Origin: Chloroflexota bacterium
GTDB lineage: Bacteria; Chloroflexota; Anaerolineae; Aggregatilineales; Phototrophicaceae
Assembly (NCBI GenBank): GCA_023430545.1
Contig: JAEZAF010000275.1
Span: 1 to 6,018, forward strand
Direction of reading: 5' to 3'
DNA: 6,018 nucleotides
Positions 1 to 5,729 of the stretch are shown here, one piece after another (within the stretch, counting starts at the first letter, position 1; each line of letters starts with the position of its first letter). Position numbers and translations under genes: made by a program. The notes below the pieces were generated by a model, which saw only the letters and a list, made by a program, of their open reading frames with translations, searched no databases and was not told the DNA's origin.

Positions 1-88
1 GCTCAGTCTACATGGCGTGGACTGAATGCGATCCGAGAAAGACAAAAGTGTTGGATAAGATTTTTAGCACCCTCACAGGTAGGAAGCA
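1..88. other. Left edge with no recognisable gene
   Basis: No credible coding sequence was seen in these bases. One plus-strand frame is open from base 1 to a stop at 121-123 but runs straight through the hairpin at 89-119. Another open frame starting at 12 overlaps both the hairpin and the end of the anti-sigma gene. Neither gives a peptide I recognise. The stretch may belong to a gene or element that lies mostly outside the window. Confidence 0.4.
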
Positions 89-119
89 CAGCGCCGCACG
101 GGGACAGTGTGCGGCGCTG
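89..119 (-). terminator. GC-rich hairpin, probable terminator of the sigma/anti-sigma operon
   Basis: Positions 89-99 (CAGCGCCGCAC) and 109-119 (GTGCGGCGCTG) are perfect 11-bp inverted arms around a 9-nt loop. The hairpin lies about 30 bp past the stop codon of the anti-sigma gene, where a transcription terminator is expected. Read on the minus strand it is followed only by a weak pyrimidine stretch (TGCTTCCT), not a real U-run, so it is not a textbook intrinsic terminator. It could instead be an mRNA 3'-end stabiliser, or act on a converging gene to the left of the window. The stem is certain; the role is inferred. Confidence 0.5.
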
Positions 120-151
120 GTGACTGAGGCGGATTCAGGTTTGGGCAGCGG

Positions 152-1501
152 TTACGGCTCAGGGATCTCGACAGTGAATTCCCACGGCCCTTCAATCAGG
201 AAGCCAAGTTCGATCAGGGCAGCACGTTCCTCTGGTGAACCGGTGGCTGGAAAACTGTAACCTGACGGTTTTCCCTCTGCATTGAGGTGAACATCCATAT
301 GAACACCGCGCTCTGCAAACTTCTGCTGAAGATCAAGCAGATATTGTGGATCGTCTGGCCGGAAATCTGGCCCTCGTCTGATCGCCGTCACCTCAATGTC
401 AAGTTTCATCCCCGGTTCAGCGTACACATTGTAGTCCTCTCGGCTGCATGTGAGGCCGCCTTTATCAGGTGGAGTACTCATCCCAGAATTAGACCAGAGA
501 AGCTCCTGCTCACCAAGTGTGATGACCGTATGAGGAGACCATGCTTCTTTGCCTGATGGAACTGTGAAACATAAGGTAATTTCCAATCGGGATGGAGAGA
601 CTAAGACCTTCTTCAGTATGCCCGCCGTGCCATTCACCTCAACCGACTGATTCGGCTCAAGGATAACGGCACGCTGTACCGGCAGTTCAAAGTCGAACAG
701 CATCGGTTCCAGTGAATTGAAACCCGGCTCCGCTGTTACTTCCGGGTTCATTCTCCAGTCAGGCCACTCATAGAGATATTCAGCAGGCACCATGAACCCA
801 CTCGGTATCGGCAGCAGCGACCGCAGCATCACTTCAATTGACCGCCCCGTAGACAGCTTACCTTCAACGATCATCACTTCAAGCTGAAAGTTCATGACAT
901 CCGGCATGGTCGATGGATCAAAACGTTCAGGATACTCATAGGTGATGGTCCCAGTGGCTCTGTTGCTCGGCTGCCTCTCACCTGCTGTATCTCGGCTAGG
1001 CATGCGCTCCTTCAAAAGCCCTTCCTTATTTCTAAGCAGCGCTTTGTACACCCCGTAAAAGTGATCCGTGCTGCGTGTTCCGTCAGGTTTGATGGCGAAA
1101 ATCTGGTAGTTCACCACGATGCGGCTGCTATCAATGTAGCCCCAGTCCAATTCCACTTCGACATCCCCCTGACGCTGGACAAGGTTAAGTTCGGTGGTAT
1201 AACCCTCGTTCTTAATCGCTTCAACCCCCTGATCATAGATCGGTGGTAGTTGGGTCTGATACACCGCATAGACCGCTGTGGTGGTCAGCAGCAGTGCGGC
1301 GACCAGTACGTAGATCAGGCGGCGGGTGCGGCGTGGATTGCTCGGCGCAACACGCAGAGTCGGTGCTTTCATCGGTTCTTTCTCCTGAGTATCAATGGCT
1401 TCCTGTATCTGGGACCAGAGATCGTAATCGTTCGACACCGCGTGCTGCGCACGTTCGGTTAGCGTCTCTTTCAGTGATTGGTTGAGGGACTTGTCATCCA
1501 T
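152..1501 (-). CDS. Membrane-anchored putative anti-sigma factor with large DUF4179-like extracytoplasmic domain
   Basis: This 449-aa protein probably sequesters the ECF sigma factor encoded just upstream and releases it on an envelope signal. Residues 1-60 are hydrophilic and cytoplasmic by prediction, with a DYDLW motif at 25-29 of the kind seen in Chloroflexota anti-sigma proteins. A basic stretch (NPRRTRR) precedes a single membrane segment at about 62-82. The remaining roughly 365 residues would be outside the cell. The first part (about 112-140, with DWGYIDSSRIVVNYQI) resembles DUF4179-type domains of anti-sigma proteins. No zinc-binding HxxxCxxC anti-sigma motif is visible, so it is not a ZAS-type factor. 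The start is well supported: a strong AGGAGG at 1512-1517 inside the sigma gene sits 10 nt before the ATG, and the ATG overlaps the sigma stop by one base. Function is inferred from architecture and operon position; the sensed signal is unknown. Confidence 0.78.
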   Translation of the reverse strand: MDDKSLNQSLKETLTERAQHAVSNDYDLWSQIQEAIDTQEKEPMKAPTLRVAPSNPRRTRRLIYVLVAALLLTTTAVYAVYQTQLPPIYDQGVEAIKNEGYTTELNLVQRQGDVEVELDWGYIDSSRIVVNYQIFAIKPDGTRSTDHFYGVYKALLRNKEGLLKERMPSRDTAGERQPSNRATGTITYEYPERFDPSTMPDVMNFQLEVMIVEGKLSTGRSIEVMLRSLLPIPSGFMVPAEYLYEWPDWRMNPEVTAEPGFNSLEPMLFDFELPVQRAVILEPNQSVEVNGTAGILKKVLVSPSRLEITLCFTVPSGKEAWSPHTVITLGEQELLWSNSGMSTPPDKGGLTCSREDYNVYAEPGMKLDIEVTAIRRGPDFRPDDPQYLLDLQQKFAERGVHMDVHLNAEGKPSGYSFPATGSPEERAALIELGFLIEGPWEFTVEIPEP

Positions 1502-2142
1502 CAGATGGACCCCTCCTGTTTCGGTTGTTTGGATGGTCTGGATGGCGCGGCTTTCCCCGCCGGTGCGGGGCTGCTTTGTCGTCCGAGATGGTTCAGCGCG
1601 GCGCGAAGCTGTCGGCGGGCATTGTGCAGACGCCAGCTCACCGTGCCGGATGGGATATTGAGCGCCGCCGCGACTTCACGTTCGCTGTAATCGGCGTAAT
1701 AGCGCAGCACCACCACCGCCCGCTGTTCTGGTGAAAGGCTGTCCAGCGCTTCCCAGATCGTCTGGCGCAGTTCCGCCGATTCCACTTCCGCTTCGGGATG
1801 GCCCAGCGGCGGCGTCAGCATGTCGGCTGGATCGACTTCTGCGTGACGATGATTTTCGCGTTCGCGCCGCTTGACCGCTTCGACGGCGGTATTGGCGACA
1901 ATCCGCATCAGATAGGGGGCGAACGGACGCGACTCGTCGTAGTTCTGGATATGACGATACACTCGCAGAAAGGCTTCCTGCGTCACATCGTCGGTCAGCG
2001 TTCGGTCACGAGTGATCAGATAGGCCACCCGCGCCGCTTCCACCTGATAGCGCCTGACCAGATCGGCTAACCCCTCGATGTCGCCTGCTTTGAGCCGCCG
2101 CAGTGCGACACGCAGCACGGCATGCTCCTCGACTTCAGCCAT
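1501..2142 (-). CDS. ECF-type RNA polymerase sigma factor (sigma-70 family)
   Basis: This 213-aa protein directs RNA polymerase to a dedicated promoter set. Sigma region 2 spans about residues 24-93 and contains the typical DDVTQEAFLRVYRHI segment (51-65), which contacts core polymerase and the -10 element. A linker rich in Pro and acidic residues (100-122) leads to region 4 at about 124-183. There, SLSPEQRAVVVLRYY is followed by the helix-turn-helix (about 152-178, YSEREVAAALNIPSGTVSWRL) that reads the -35 element. Only regions 2 and 4 are present, as in ECF factors. After region 4 there is a short Pro/Lys-rich tail of about 25 residues, which is probably disordered. The ATG at 2142 has AGGA at 2150-2153 with 7-nt spacing. 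It is the first gene of an operon with its putative anti-sigma factor (TGATG overlap). Such operons are often autoregulated, but I could not identify a matching ECF promoter with confidence. Confidence 0.93.
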   Translation of the reverse strand: MAEVEEHAVLRVALRRLKAGDIEGLADLVRRYQVEAARVAYLITRDRTLTDDVTQEAFLRVYRHIQNYDESRPFAPYLMRIVANTAVEAVKRRERENHRHAEVDPADMLTPPLGHPEAEVESAELRQTIWEALDSLSPEQRAVVVLRYYADYSEREVAAALNIPSGTVSWRLHNARRQLRAALNHLGRQSSPAPAGKAAPSRPSKQPKQEGSI

Positions 2143-2282
2143 CCACCCTTCCTAGCGTTTCAGCGGATTCGGAATTGTCTCTTGTGTTCTACAGACTCTA
2201 CTGTCGTCAACGCGATTTGCTTTGAAACTGGTCTATCCGACCTTATCAAAAGTTGACAGACATAATGTAGTGAAATCCCGAC

Positions 2283-2310
2283 TTGCCAAACGATCGTCTT
2301 CTGTGATACT
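2283..2310 (+). promoter_or_regulatory. Candidate promoter of the Hsp70-like gene
   Basis: TTGCCA (2283-2288) is followed after 16 bp by GATACT (2305-2310). A TG one base upstream of the -10 hexamer makes it an extended -10. This would give a leader of roughly 50 nt before the ATG at 2366. The match is by eye only; a second TTGACC at 2314-2319 has no -10 at a proper distance. Confidence 0.3.
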
Positions 2311-2352
2311 CTTTTGACCCTTTTTAAACTTTCGAAAATGCTATAGACCCTC

Positions 2353-2358
2353 AGGAGA
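2353..2358 (+). promoter_or_regulatory. Ribosome binding site of the Hsp70-like gene
   Basis: AGGAGA lies 7 nt before the ATG at 2366. It fixes the start upstream of a roughly 25-residue N-terminal extension that precedes the first Hsp70 motif. No alternative ATG closer to that motif is in frame. Confidence 0.7.
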
Positions 2359-2365
2359 CGGACAA

Positions 2366-4252
2366 ATGGCAACGCATAATTCGGTGAGTGCCCCGCGCAC
2401 TGACGGCGACCTCGGGCTGCGTACTCACAACAGTGGGCTGCGGCTCGGTATCGACTTTGGGACCACGAACTCCGCCGCTGCCATTTATGACGGACACCAG
2501 CTTCACACCGTCGAGATGGAGACCGCCACGATGGGTCGCAGGCAGATTCTGCCATCGCTGATTTATGTGGACCGCGAGTACAACGTCACACTGGGGCAGG
2601 ACGCCGCCCGGGAATATGCCCGCCGCGAGACAGGCCGCGCCGTCCGCTGGAAGACCAAGGACTTTGGCAGTATCACGATTGTCGTCGCGGGCACTGGCGG
2701 CTCTCCGATCATCTATGAGCATCCGATCGTACTGACGTTTGACGACGCGGCGCAGGGCCGCCTGCTCCAGTCAATCAAGACGGCGCTGCGCAATCATGTC
2801 TACCACGGCACGCAGATCTTCGACCGCTTCTACACCATCGACGAACTGATCGCCACCCTGCTCGGACATCTGAAGGAACGCGCCGAGGCGCAGTTTGGTC
2901 AGCCCTGCACCAGTGTGGTGATTGGCCGTCCAGTCACCTTTTCGGAGAACCCACGCATCTCCGCCCGTGCTGAGGAGATCATCTATAAGGCGGCACGGAT
3001 GGTCGGCTTTGAAGACATCACCTTCCACATGGAGCCGATTGGTGCGCTGTACGTCTATCACGTCTCCAACGAACAGCGTAAACGGGCATTGGTCTTCGAC
3101 TTCGGTGGTGGGACACTCGACCTGACGGTGGCCGAAGTCGGCGGTGGGATCGCACCGGAAGTCCTCTCGACGGTCGGCGTGCTGGTCGGCGGAGATGATC
3201 TCGACAAGCGCATCATGCTGTCACTGTACTCGTACTTCGGAGAGGACGCCTCTCGCGGTGAGTCACTGCCGTTCGAGATCGCCAAGGCGCTGGGCGACTG
3301 GCAGACGATGCCAGACCTCACGCGCCCACAGTTTCGCGATACCTTCAAGTTCCTCAAACAGACACACCCTCGTCCGAAAGCCATCGAAGCGCTGATCACA
3401 CTGGTCTCGAAGAACATCGGCTTCAGCCTGTTCCGCGAGATCGAGCGCGTCAAACGGCAGCTCACGGATCACGAGGAAGTCGAGCTGAAGTTCTTCTACG
3501 AAAATATCCGCATTGATGAGGTGATCACCCGCAGTAAGTTCGAGCGCCTGATCGCACCGGAAGTTCAGAAGGTCGAAGACGGCATCTGGCAGGCGCTGGC
3601 CGAAGCGAACGTCAAACCGGAAGAGATCGACGTCGTCCTGCGGACCGGCGGAAGCTCACTGGTCCCGGCCTTTGTACGGATGCTGTCCAGCATCTTCGGG
3701 GAAGACAAGCTTCAGGAACTCGACTCGCTGATCTCGGTCGTCGGCGGTCTGGGCATCATCGCCCACGAGGATCGCGGGATGCGTGGCGCGTATCGCAGCA
3801 AATATCGCGATCTCGATGCCCCGCTGGAGGTCGAGAGCGCTGCCAGCCAGCCGCTCGGACGCTACATCCCGCAGGTCGGGGCGAAATGCTACGCGGATCG
3901 CGAGACGGTCATCCGCAAAATGCCAGTCGAGCTGTGCGGGCTGCTCGGGCTGCAAACGGTCGATCTCGATCAGAGGCGGACCGATGAACAGTATCTCTCA
4001 ATCACCTTCGATCAGCCGGGGCGGGTGTACGTCGCCTATACCTCCGCCGCGACAAGTATGCCCTACTGGGTGCGCGATTATGTCGATCAGGACTTCAAGA
4101 TCGAGATTCAGGACGAGTGGTGGGGCATCAAGGAACTCAACGTCTACGCCCGGACGATCGAAGCTGGCGAGTGTGTCACGCTCGGCGCAAATCACGCACC
4201 GGGAGCCGAAGGCCGCACCGATCCGCACTATCTGGTGATCGTCGAGGGGTAA
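2366..4252 (+). CDS. Hsp70/YegD-like ATPase with non-canonical C-terminal beta-rich domain
   Basis: This 628-aa cytoplasmic protein is predicted to bind and hydrolyse ATP through an actin-fold Hsp70 nucleotide-binding domain. Visible motifs are phosphate-1 LGIDFGTTNS (27-36), the conserved segment VVIGRPVTF (184-192), a connect motif EPIGALYVYH (223-232), phosphate-2 VFDFGGGTLDLTV (243-255), GGDDLD (265-270) and the adenosine motif VVLRTGGSSLVPAF (423-436). The pattern of the first 470 residues matches E. coli YegD better than DnaK. The DnaK interdomain linker, peptide-binding domain and C-terminal lid are not visible. Instead, residues about 500-628 form a different, probably beta-sandwich module with VYVAYTSAATSMPYWV (554-569) and a Gly/Thr-rich GECVTLGANHAPGAEG (601-616). 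These resemble modules at the ends of bacterial secreted polysaccharide-active proteins. No signal peptide is present. A 24-residue N-terminal extension precedes the fold. Partner and substrate are unknown; a conventional DnaK role is unlikely. Confidence 0.88.
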   Translation: MATHNSVSAPRTDGDLGLRTHNSGLRLGIDFGTTNSAAAIYDGHQLHTVEMETATMGRRQILPSLIYVDREYNVTLGQDAAREYARRETGRAVRWKTKDFGSITIVVAGTGGSPIIYEHPIVLTFDDAAQGRLLQSIKTALRNHVYHGTQIFDRFYTIDELIATLLGHLKERAEAQFGQPCTSVVIGRPVTFSENPRISARAEEIIYKAARMVGFEDITFHMEPIGALYVYHVSNEQRKRALVFDFGGGTLDLTVAEVGGGIAPEVLSTVGVLVGGDDLDKRIMLSLYSYFGEDASRGESLPFEIAKALGDWQTMPDLTRPQFRDTFKFLKQTHPRPKAIEALITLVSKNIGFSLFREIERVKRQLTDHEEVELKFFYENIRIDEVITRSKFERLIAPEVQKVEDGIWQALAEANVKPEEIDVVLRTGGSSLVPAFVRMLSSIFGEDKLQELDSLISVVGGLGIIAHEDRGMRGAYRSKYRDLDAPLEVESAASQPLGRYIPQVGAKCYADRETVIRKMPVELCGLLGLQTVDLDQRRTDEQYLSITFDQPGRVYVAYTSAATSMPYWVRDYVDQDFKIEIQDEWWGIKELNVYARTIEAGECVTLGANHAPGAEGRTDPHYLVIVEG

Positions 4253-4265
4253 ACTCCAATTCTGA

Positions 4266-4296
4266 TGTAAAAGTGACGTATAATTGTGTAAAAGTG
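4266..4296 (+). promoter_or_regulatory. Candidate promoter/operator: TATAAT framed by 21-bp-spaced direct repeats
   Basis: The decamer TGTAAAAGTG occurs at 4266-4275 and again at 4287-4296, exactly 21 bp apart (two helical turns). A perfect TATAAT (4279-4284) lies between them. No good -35 is seen; the expected position, about 4256-4261, reads CCAATT. The arrangement would suit a repressor binding on one face of the helix, possibly the antitoxin-like product itself. The repeats are seen directly; the regulatory role is inferred. Confidence 0.4.
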
Positions 4297-4309
4297 TCAG
4301 GAATATGTG

Positions 4310-4588
4310 ATGCGTGTACAAGTCGAGACAATTCTGGAAGAGGTCGAAAATCTTTCAGAAGAAGAACTTAATTATGTTATAAAGCGGATACATGAACTGC
4401 TTGCACCTGAAATAAAACGCCGCGAAACTTCTGATGACAACCGTAAAGAGAATACCAAGCGGGACATCCTCGAATTTGACGGAATCGGCGCTGAGATGTG
4501 GCAGAGCGTCAACTCCGATGAGTATCTGAGACAACTGCGCAGCGAATGGGATCAGGATAGCAGTCTATCGAAATCAGCGGAGCTTTAA
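4310..4588 (+). CDS. Small antitoxin-like protein, apparently orphan
   Basis: This 92-aa acidic protein has an N-terminal helical segment (about 3-32, with LSEEELNYVIKRIHELL), a polar linker (about 36-52), and a C-terminal motif ILEFDGIGAEMWQSVNSDEYL (53-73) ending in RQLRSEW (74-80). That pattern (ILEL-x-GLG-x-x-W ... EYV-x-x-x-RxxW) recalls antitoxins of type II PIN-domain toxin-antitoxin pairs in cyanobacteria and Chloroflexota. In those pairs the C-terminal part wraps the toxin. The usual toxin gene should follow at once, but none does: 81 bp of noncoding DNA and then an unrelated operon follow. I chose ATG at 4310 because AGGA (4299-4302) lies 7 nt upstream. An in-frame GTG directly before it (4307) is only 4 nt from that site. 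The gene is visibly more AT-rich than its neighbours, which may indicate transfer. It could also be a leftover or act in trans on a toxin elsewhere. Confidence 0.65.
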   Translation: MRVQVETILEEVENLSEEELNYVIKRIHELLAPEIKRRETSDDNRKENTKRDILEFDGIGAEMWQSVNSDEYLRQLRSEWDQDSSLSKSAEL

Positions 4589-4605
4589 CGGGTGTTTCCT
4601 GTGGA

Positions 4606-4662
4606 TTGCAACATCTCACAAATTTTCCGTTATAATCATTCACAATGATTTAGTGTGAGATG
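4606..4662 (+). promoter_or_regulatory. Promoter of the RHH-HNH operon with nested inverted repeats (probable operator)
   Basis: A perfect TATAAT lies at 4631-4636, with a weak -35 TTGCAA at 4606-4611 (19-bp spacer). Two perfect inverted repeats overlap it. The inner one is AATCATT (4634-4640), CAC, AATGATT (4644-4650), which covers the end of the -10 and the likely start site. The outer one is CATCTCACA (4612-4620) and TGTGAGATG (4654-4662), 9-bp arms 33 bp apart. The outer right arm includes the only Shine-Dalgarno-like stretch (GAGATG, 4657-4662). Binding of a repressor here would block the promoter. The first gene product, a ribbon-helix-helix-like protein, is the natural candidate. Confidence 0.55.
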
Positions 4663-4669
4663 ATCTGCT

Positions 4670-5101
4670 GTGGCGAACTACACCCTTAATATACCGGAAG
4701 CACTCTATCAGCGTGCCCGCAAGATCGCCGAAGAAACCGCCCAGAGTATCGACGGCGTGCTGTTGGAACGCCTGCATAACGTGATGATGACCGAAGCCGA
4801 TACCGAACCTGTCCCGGTGCTGCCACCGGATGAAGAAGCCGAGCTGAGTGCCCTGCGCAACCTCTCCGACGACGCGCTGTGGACGATTGCCCGCGAACGC
4901 CTGCCGGAAGATGTACAGGTGCGCATGCAGTCGCTGATGGAAAAGAACAGCGCCGGGACGATCAGCAGTAAAGAGCACCGCGAACTTGAAGCACTGGTGG
5001 AGCGCGGTCAGCGGCTGATGCTGCGCAAGTCAGAGGCGGCGGCGCTGCTCAAGTCTCGCGGCCACAAGGTGAACGCACAAAACCTCGCGGTTCGTGAGTA
5101 A
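4670..5101 (+). CDS. Ribbon-helix-helix-like small protein, partner of the HNH nuclease
   Basis: This 143-aa protein has an N-terminus with the form of a ribbon-helix-helix DNA-binding unit: a strand YTLNIP (4-9) and two helices (about 10-21 and 25-39). Such folds dimerise and bind palindromes, and they are typical of antitoxins. After a Pro/acidic linker (45-58), a second helical part (about 59-132) contains LSDDALWTIARERLPEDVQ and ends in RKSEAAALLKSRGH. This resembles a family of small proteins often found directly before HNH endonuclease genes in cyanobacteria and Chloroflexota. The start is GTG at 4670 with a weak GAGATG 7 nt upstream; no better start keeps the strand. Its end overlaps the HNH gene by 8 bp, so the two are probably translationally coupled. 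Likely roles are autorepressor and possibly inhibitor of the nuclease. The function is inferred from fold and context; no characterised homologue is recalled. Confidence 0.75.
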   Translation: MANYTLNIPEALYQRARKIAEETAQSIDGVLLERLHNVMMTEADTEPVPVLPPDEEAELSALRNLSDDALWTIARERLPEDVQVRMQSLMEKNSAGTISSKEHRELEALVERGQRLMLRKSEAAALLKSRGHKVNAQNLAVRE

Positions 5102-5549
5102 GACACCCGAAACCCCTCGTCAGCGGCGGTCGTGGCAGGCGACACGCGAACTGGTCTACCGGCGTGCCGGGGACTGCTGCGAATACTGCCAGACCGGCGA
5201 ATACAACACCGGCCAGCCGATGCACATCGAGCATATCATGCCGGCCAGCGCTGGCGGCAGCGACAGCCCCGATAACCTCTGCCTGTCGTGCATCACCTGC
5301 AACCTGAGCAAGGCGACCGCCACTGCCGCCCCTGATCCCGAAACCGACCAGATCGTGCCGCTGTTTAACCCGCGCATGCAGTCATGGGCGGAGCATTTTC
5401 AGTGGAGCGAGGACGGCCTGCGGGTGCGTGGCAAAACCCCGGTTGGCCGTGCGACGGTCGCCCGCCTGAAGATGAATCAGCCGCGTGTGGTCCGTGCCCG
5501 CCAGAACTGGGTCACCGCCGGAACGCATCCACCCCGCCGCAGACGGTGA
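5094..5549 (+). CDS. HNH endonuclease
   Basis: This 151-aa protein is a predicted metal-dependent DNA endonuclease. The HNH core lies at residues 25-73 with all key positions: zinc ligands C29xxC32 and C66xxC69, the H44-I-E-H47 element with H47 as the likely catalytic base, then a GGSD turn (54-57), N61 and N70/K73. The E46-H47 pair takes the place of the more usual DH. A second conserved part (about 87-147) has LFNPRMQSWAEHF, a GKTPVGRATV segment and RARQNWVTAGTHPP. This is typical of a small HNH family frequent in Chloroflexota and cyanobacteria. The start is GTG at 5094 inside the preceding gene, with no strong ribosome site, which fits translational coupling. Domain and length look intact. 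The target is unknown; it may be a toxin-like nuclease held by its partner, a genome-defence enzyme or a homing-type remnant. Confidence 0.9.
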   Translation: MSKTPETPRQRRSWQATRELVYRRAGDCCEYCQTGEYNTGQPMHIEHIMPASAGGSDSPDNLCLSCITCNLSKATATAAPDPETDQIVPLFNPRMQSWAEHFQWSEDGLRVRGKTPVGRATVARLKMNQPRVVRARQNWVTAGTHPPRRRR

Positions 5550-5596
5550 CAGGGCGCAAAATATCGCGCCTCTACGAAGGGTGGACTTGCGGCAGT

Positions 5597-5618
5597 TTGC
5601 AGCACTATTGTGCTGCAA
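5597..5618. repeat. Perfect inverted repeat with 9-bp arms
   Basis: TTGCAGCAC (5597-5605) and GTGCTGCAA (5610-5618) enclose a TATT loop. The arm starts with the octamer TTGCAGCA, which recurs in the next hairpin. It may be the first unit of a repeat family or part of a terminator for the HNH operon. No U-run follows. Confidence 0.65.
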
Positions 5619-5654
5619 TCAGGCTTGATCCCCAGGTGCTCAGGTTCAAAATCG

Positions 5655-5719
5655 GCTTGCAGCAGCAGCAGCACAAAAATTTTATGTGCTGCTAGTAGCA
5701 ACTCACGGTTGCTGCAAGC
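5655..5719. repeat. Nested hairpin containing a (GCA)5 tract
   Basis: Outer arms GCTTGCAGCA (5655-5664) and TGCTGCAAGC (5710-5719) pair perfectly over 10 bp. Inside them AGCAGCACA (5667-5675) and TGTGCTGCT (5685-5693) form a 9-bp stem with an A/T-only loop. AGCAAC (5697-5702) and GTTGCT (5708-5713) form a competing third stem. The left side contains five GCA triplets (5659-5673). The element could be a REP-like palindromic repeat, a structured RNA or a bidirectional terminator. Confidence 0.6.
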
Positions 5720-5729
5720 GCGAGACCGC

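Larger units (their letters stand above)
2143..2365. promoter_or_regulatory. Divergent intergenic region between the sigma operon and the Hsp70-like gene
   Basis: This 223-bp spacer must carry the promoters for both the minus-strand sigma operon and the plus-strand Hsp70-like gene. It is clearly more AT-rich than the flanking genes. For the plus strand there is a plausible sigma-70-type promoter (listed separately). A perfect TTGACA at 2253-2258 has no good -10 at 16-18 bp. For the minus strand several weak combinations exist (for example TTGGCA at 2289-2284 with ATTATG 17 bp on), and none is convincing. No clear ECF-type GGAAC/GTC pair could be assigned. Confidence 0.5.

Noticed and set aside
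12..260. Plus-strand open frame of 82 codons at the left edge
   Set aside because: It crosses the perfect hairpin at 89-119 and overlaps the end of the anti-sigma gene. It has no ribosome site and no known motifs.
2253..2266. Perfect TTGACA followed closely by CATAAT as a promoter
   Set aside because: The two elements are only 2 bp apart, and no -10 is found 16-18 bp downstream of the TTGACA.
2160..2722. Two long minus-strand open frames (2160-2555 and 2351-2722) covering the divergent spacer and the start of the Hsp70-like gene
   Set aside because: They lie opposite a gene with clear conserved motifs, have low-complexity Arg/Ser-rich or Ala-rich products and match no family I know.
3783..4238. 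A 151-codon plus-strand open frame inside the Hsp70-like gene
   Set aside because: It is an out-of-frame shadow rich in Arg and Ser, as expected from GC-rich codons. The overlapping Hsp70 frame is continuous and recognisable.
5641..5656. GGTTCAAAATC resembling the T-loop of a tRNA
   Set aside because: The flanking bases do not form a T-stem (the required C after the loop is T), and no acceptor, D or anticodon arm can be drawn around it.
5384..5695. Plus-strand open frame of 103 codons overlapping the end of the HNH gene
   Set aside because: It runs out of frame through the conserved C-terminal part of the HNH gene and then through the octamer hairpins. The product has no recognisable features.
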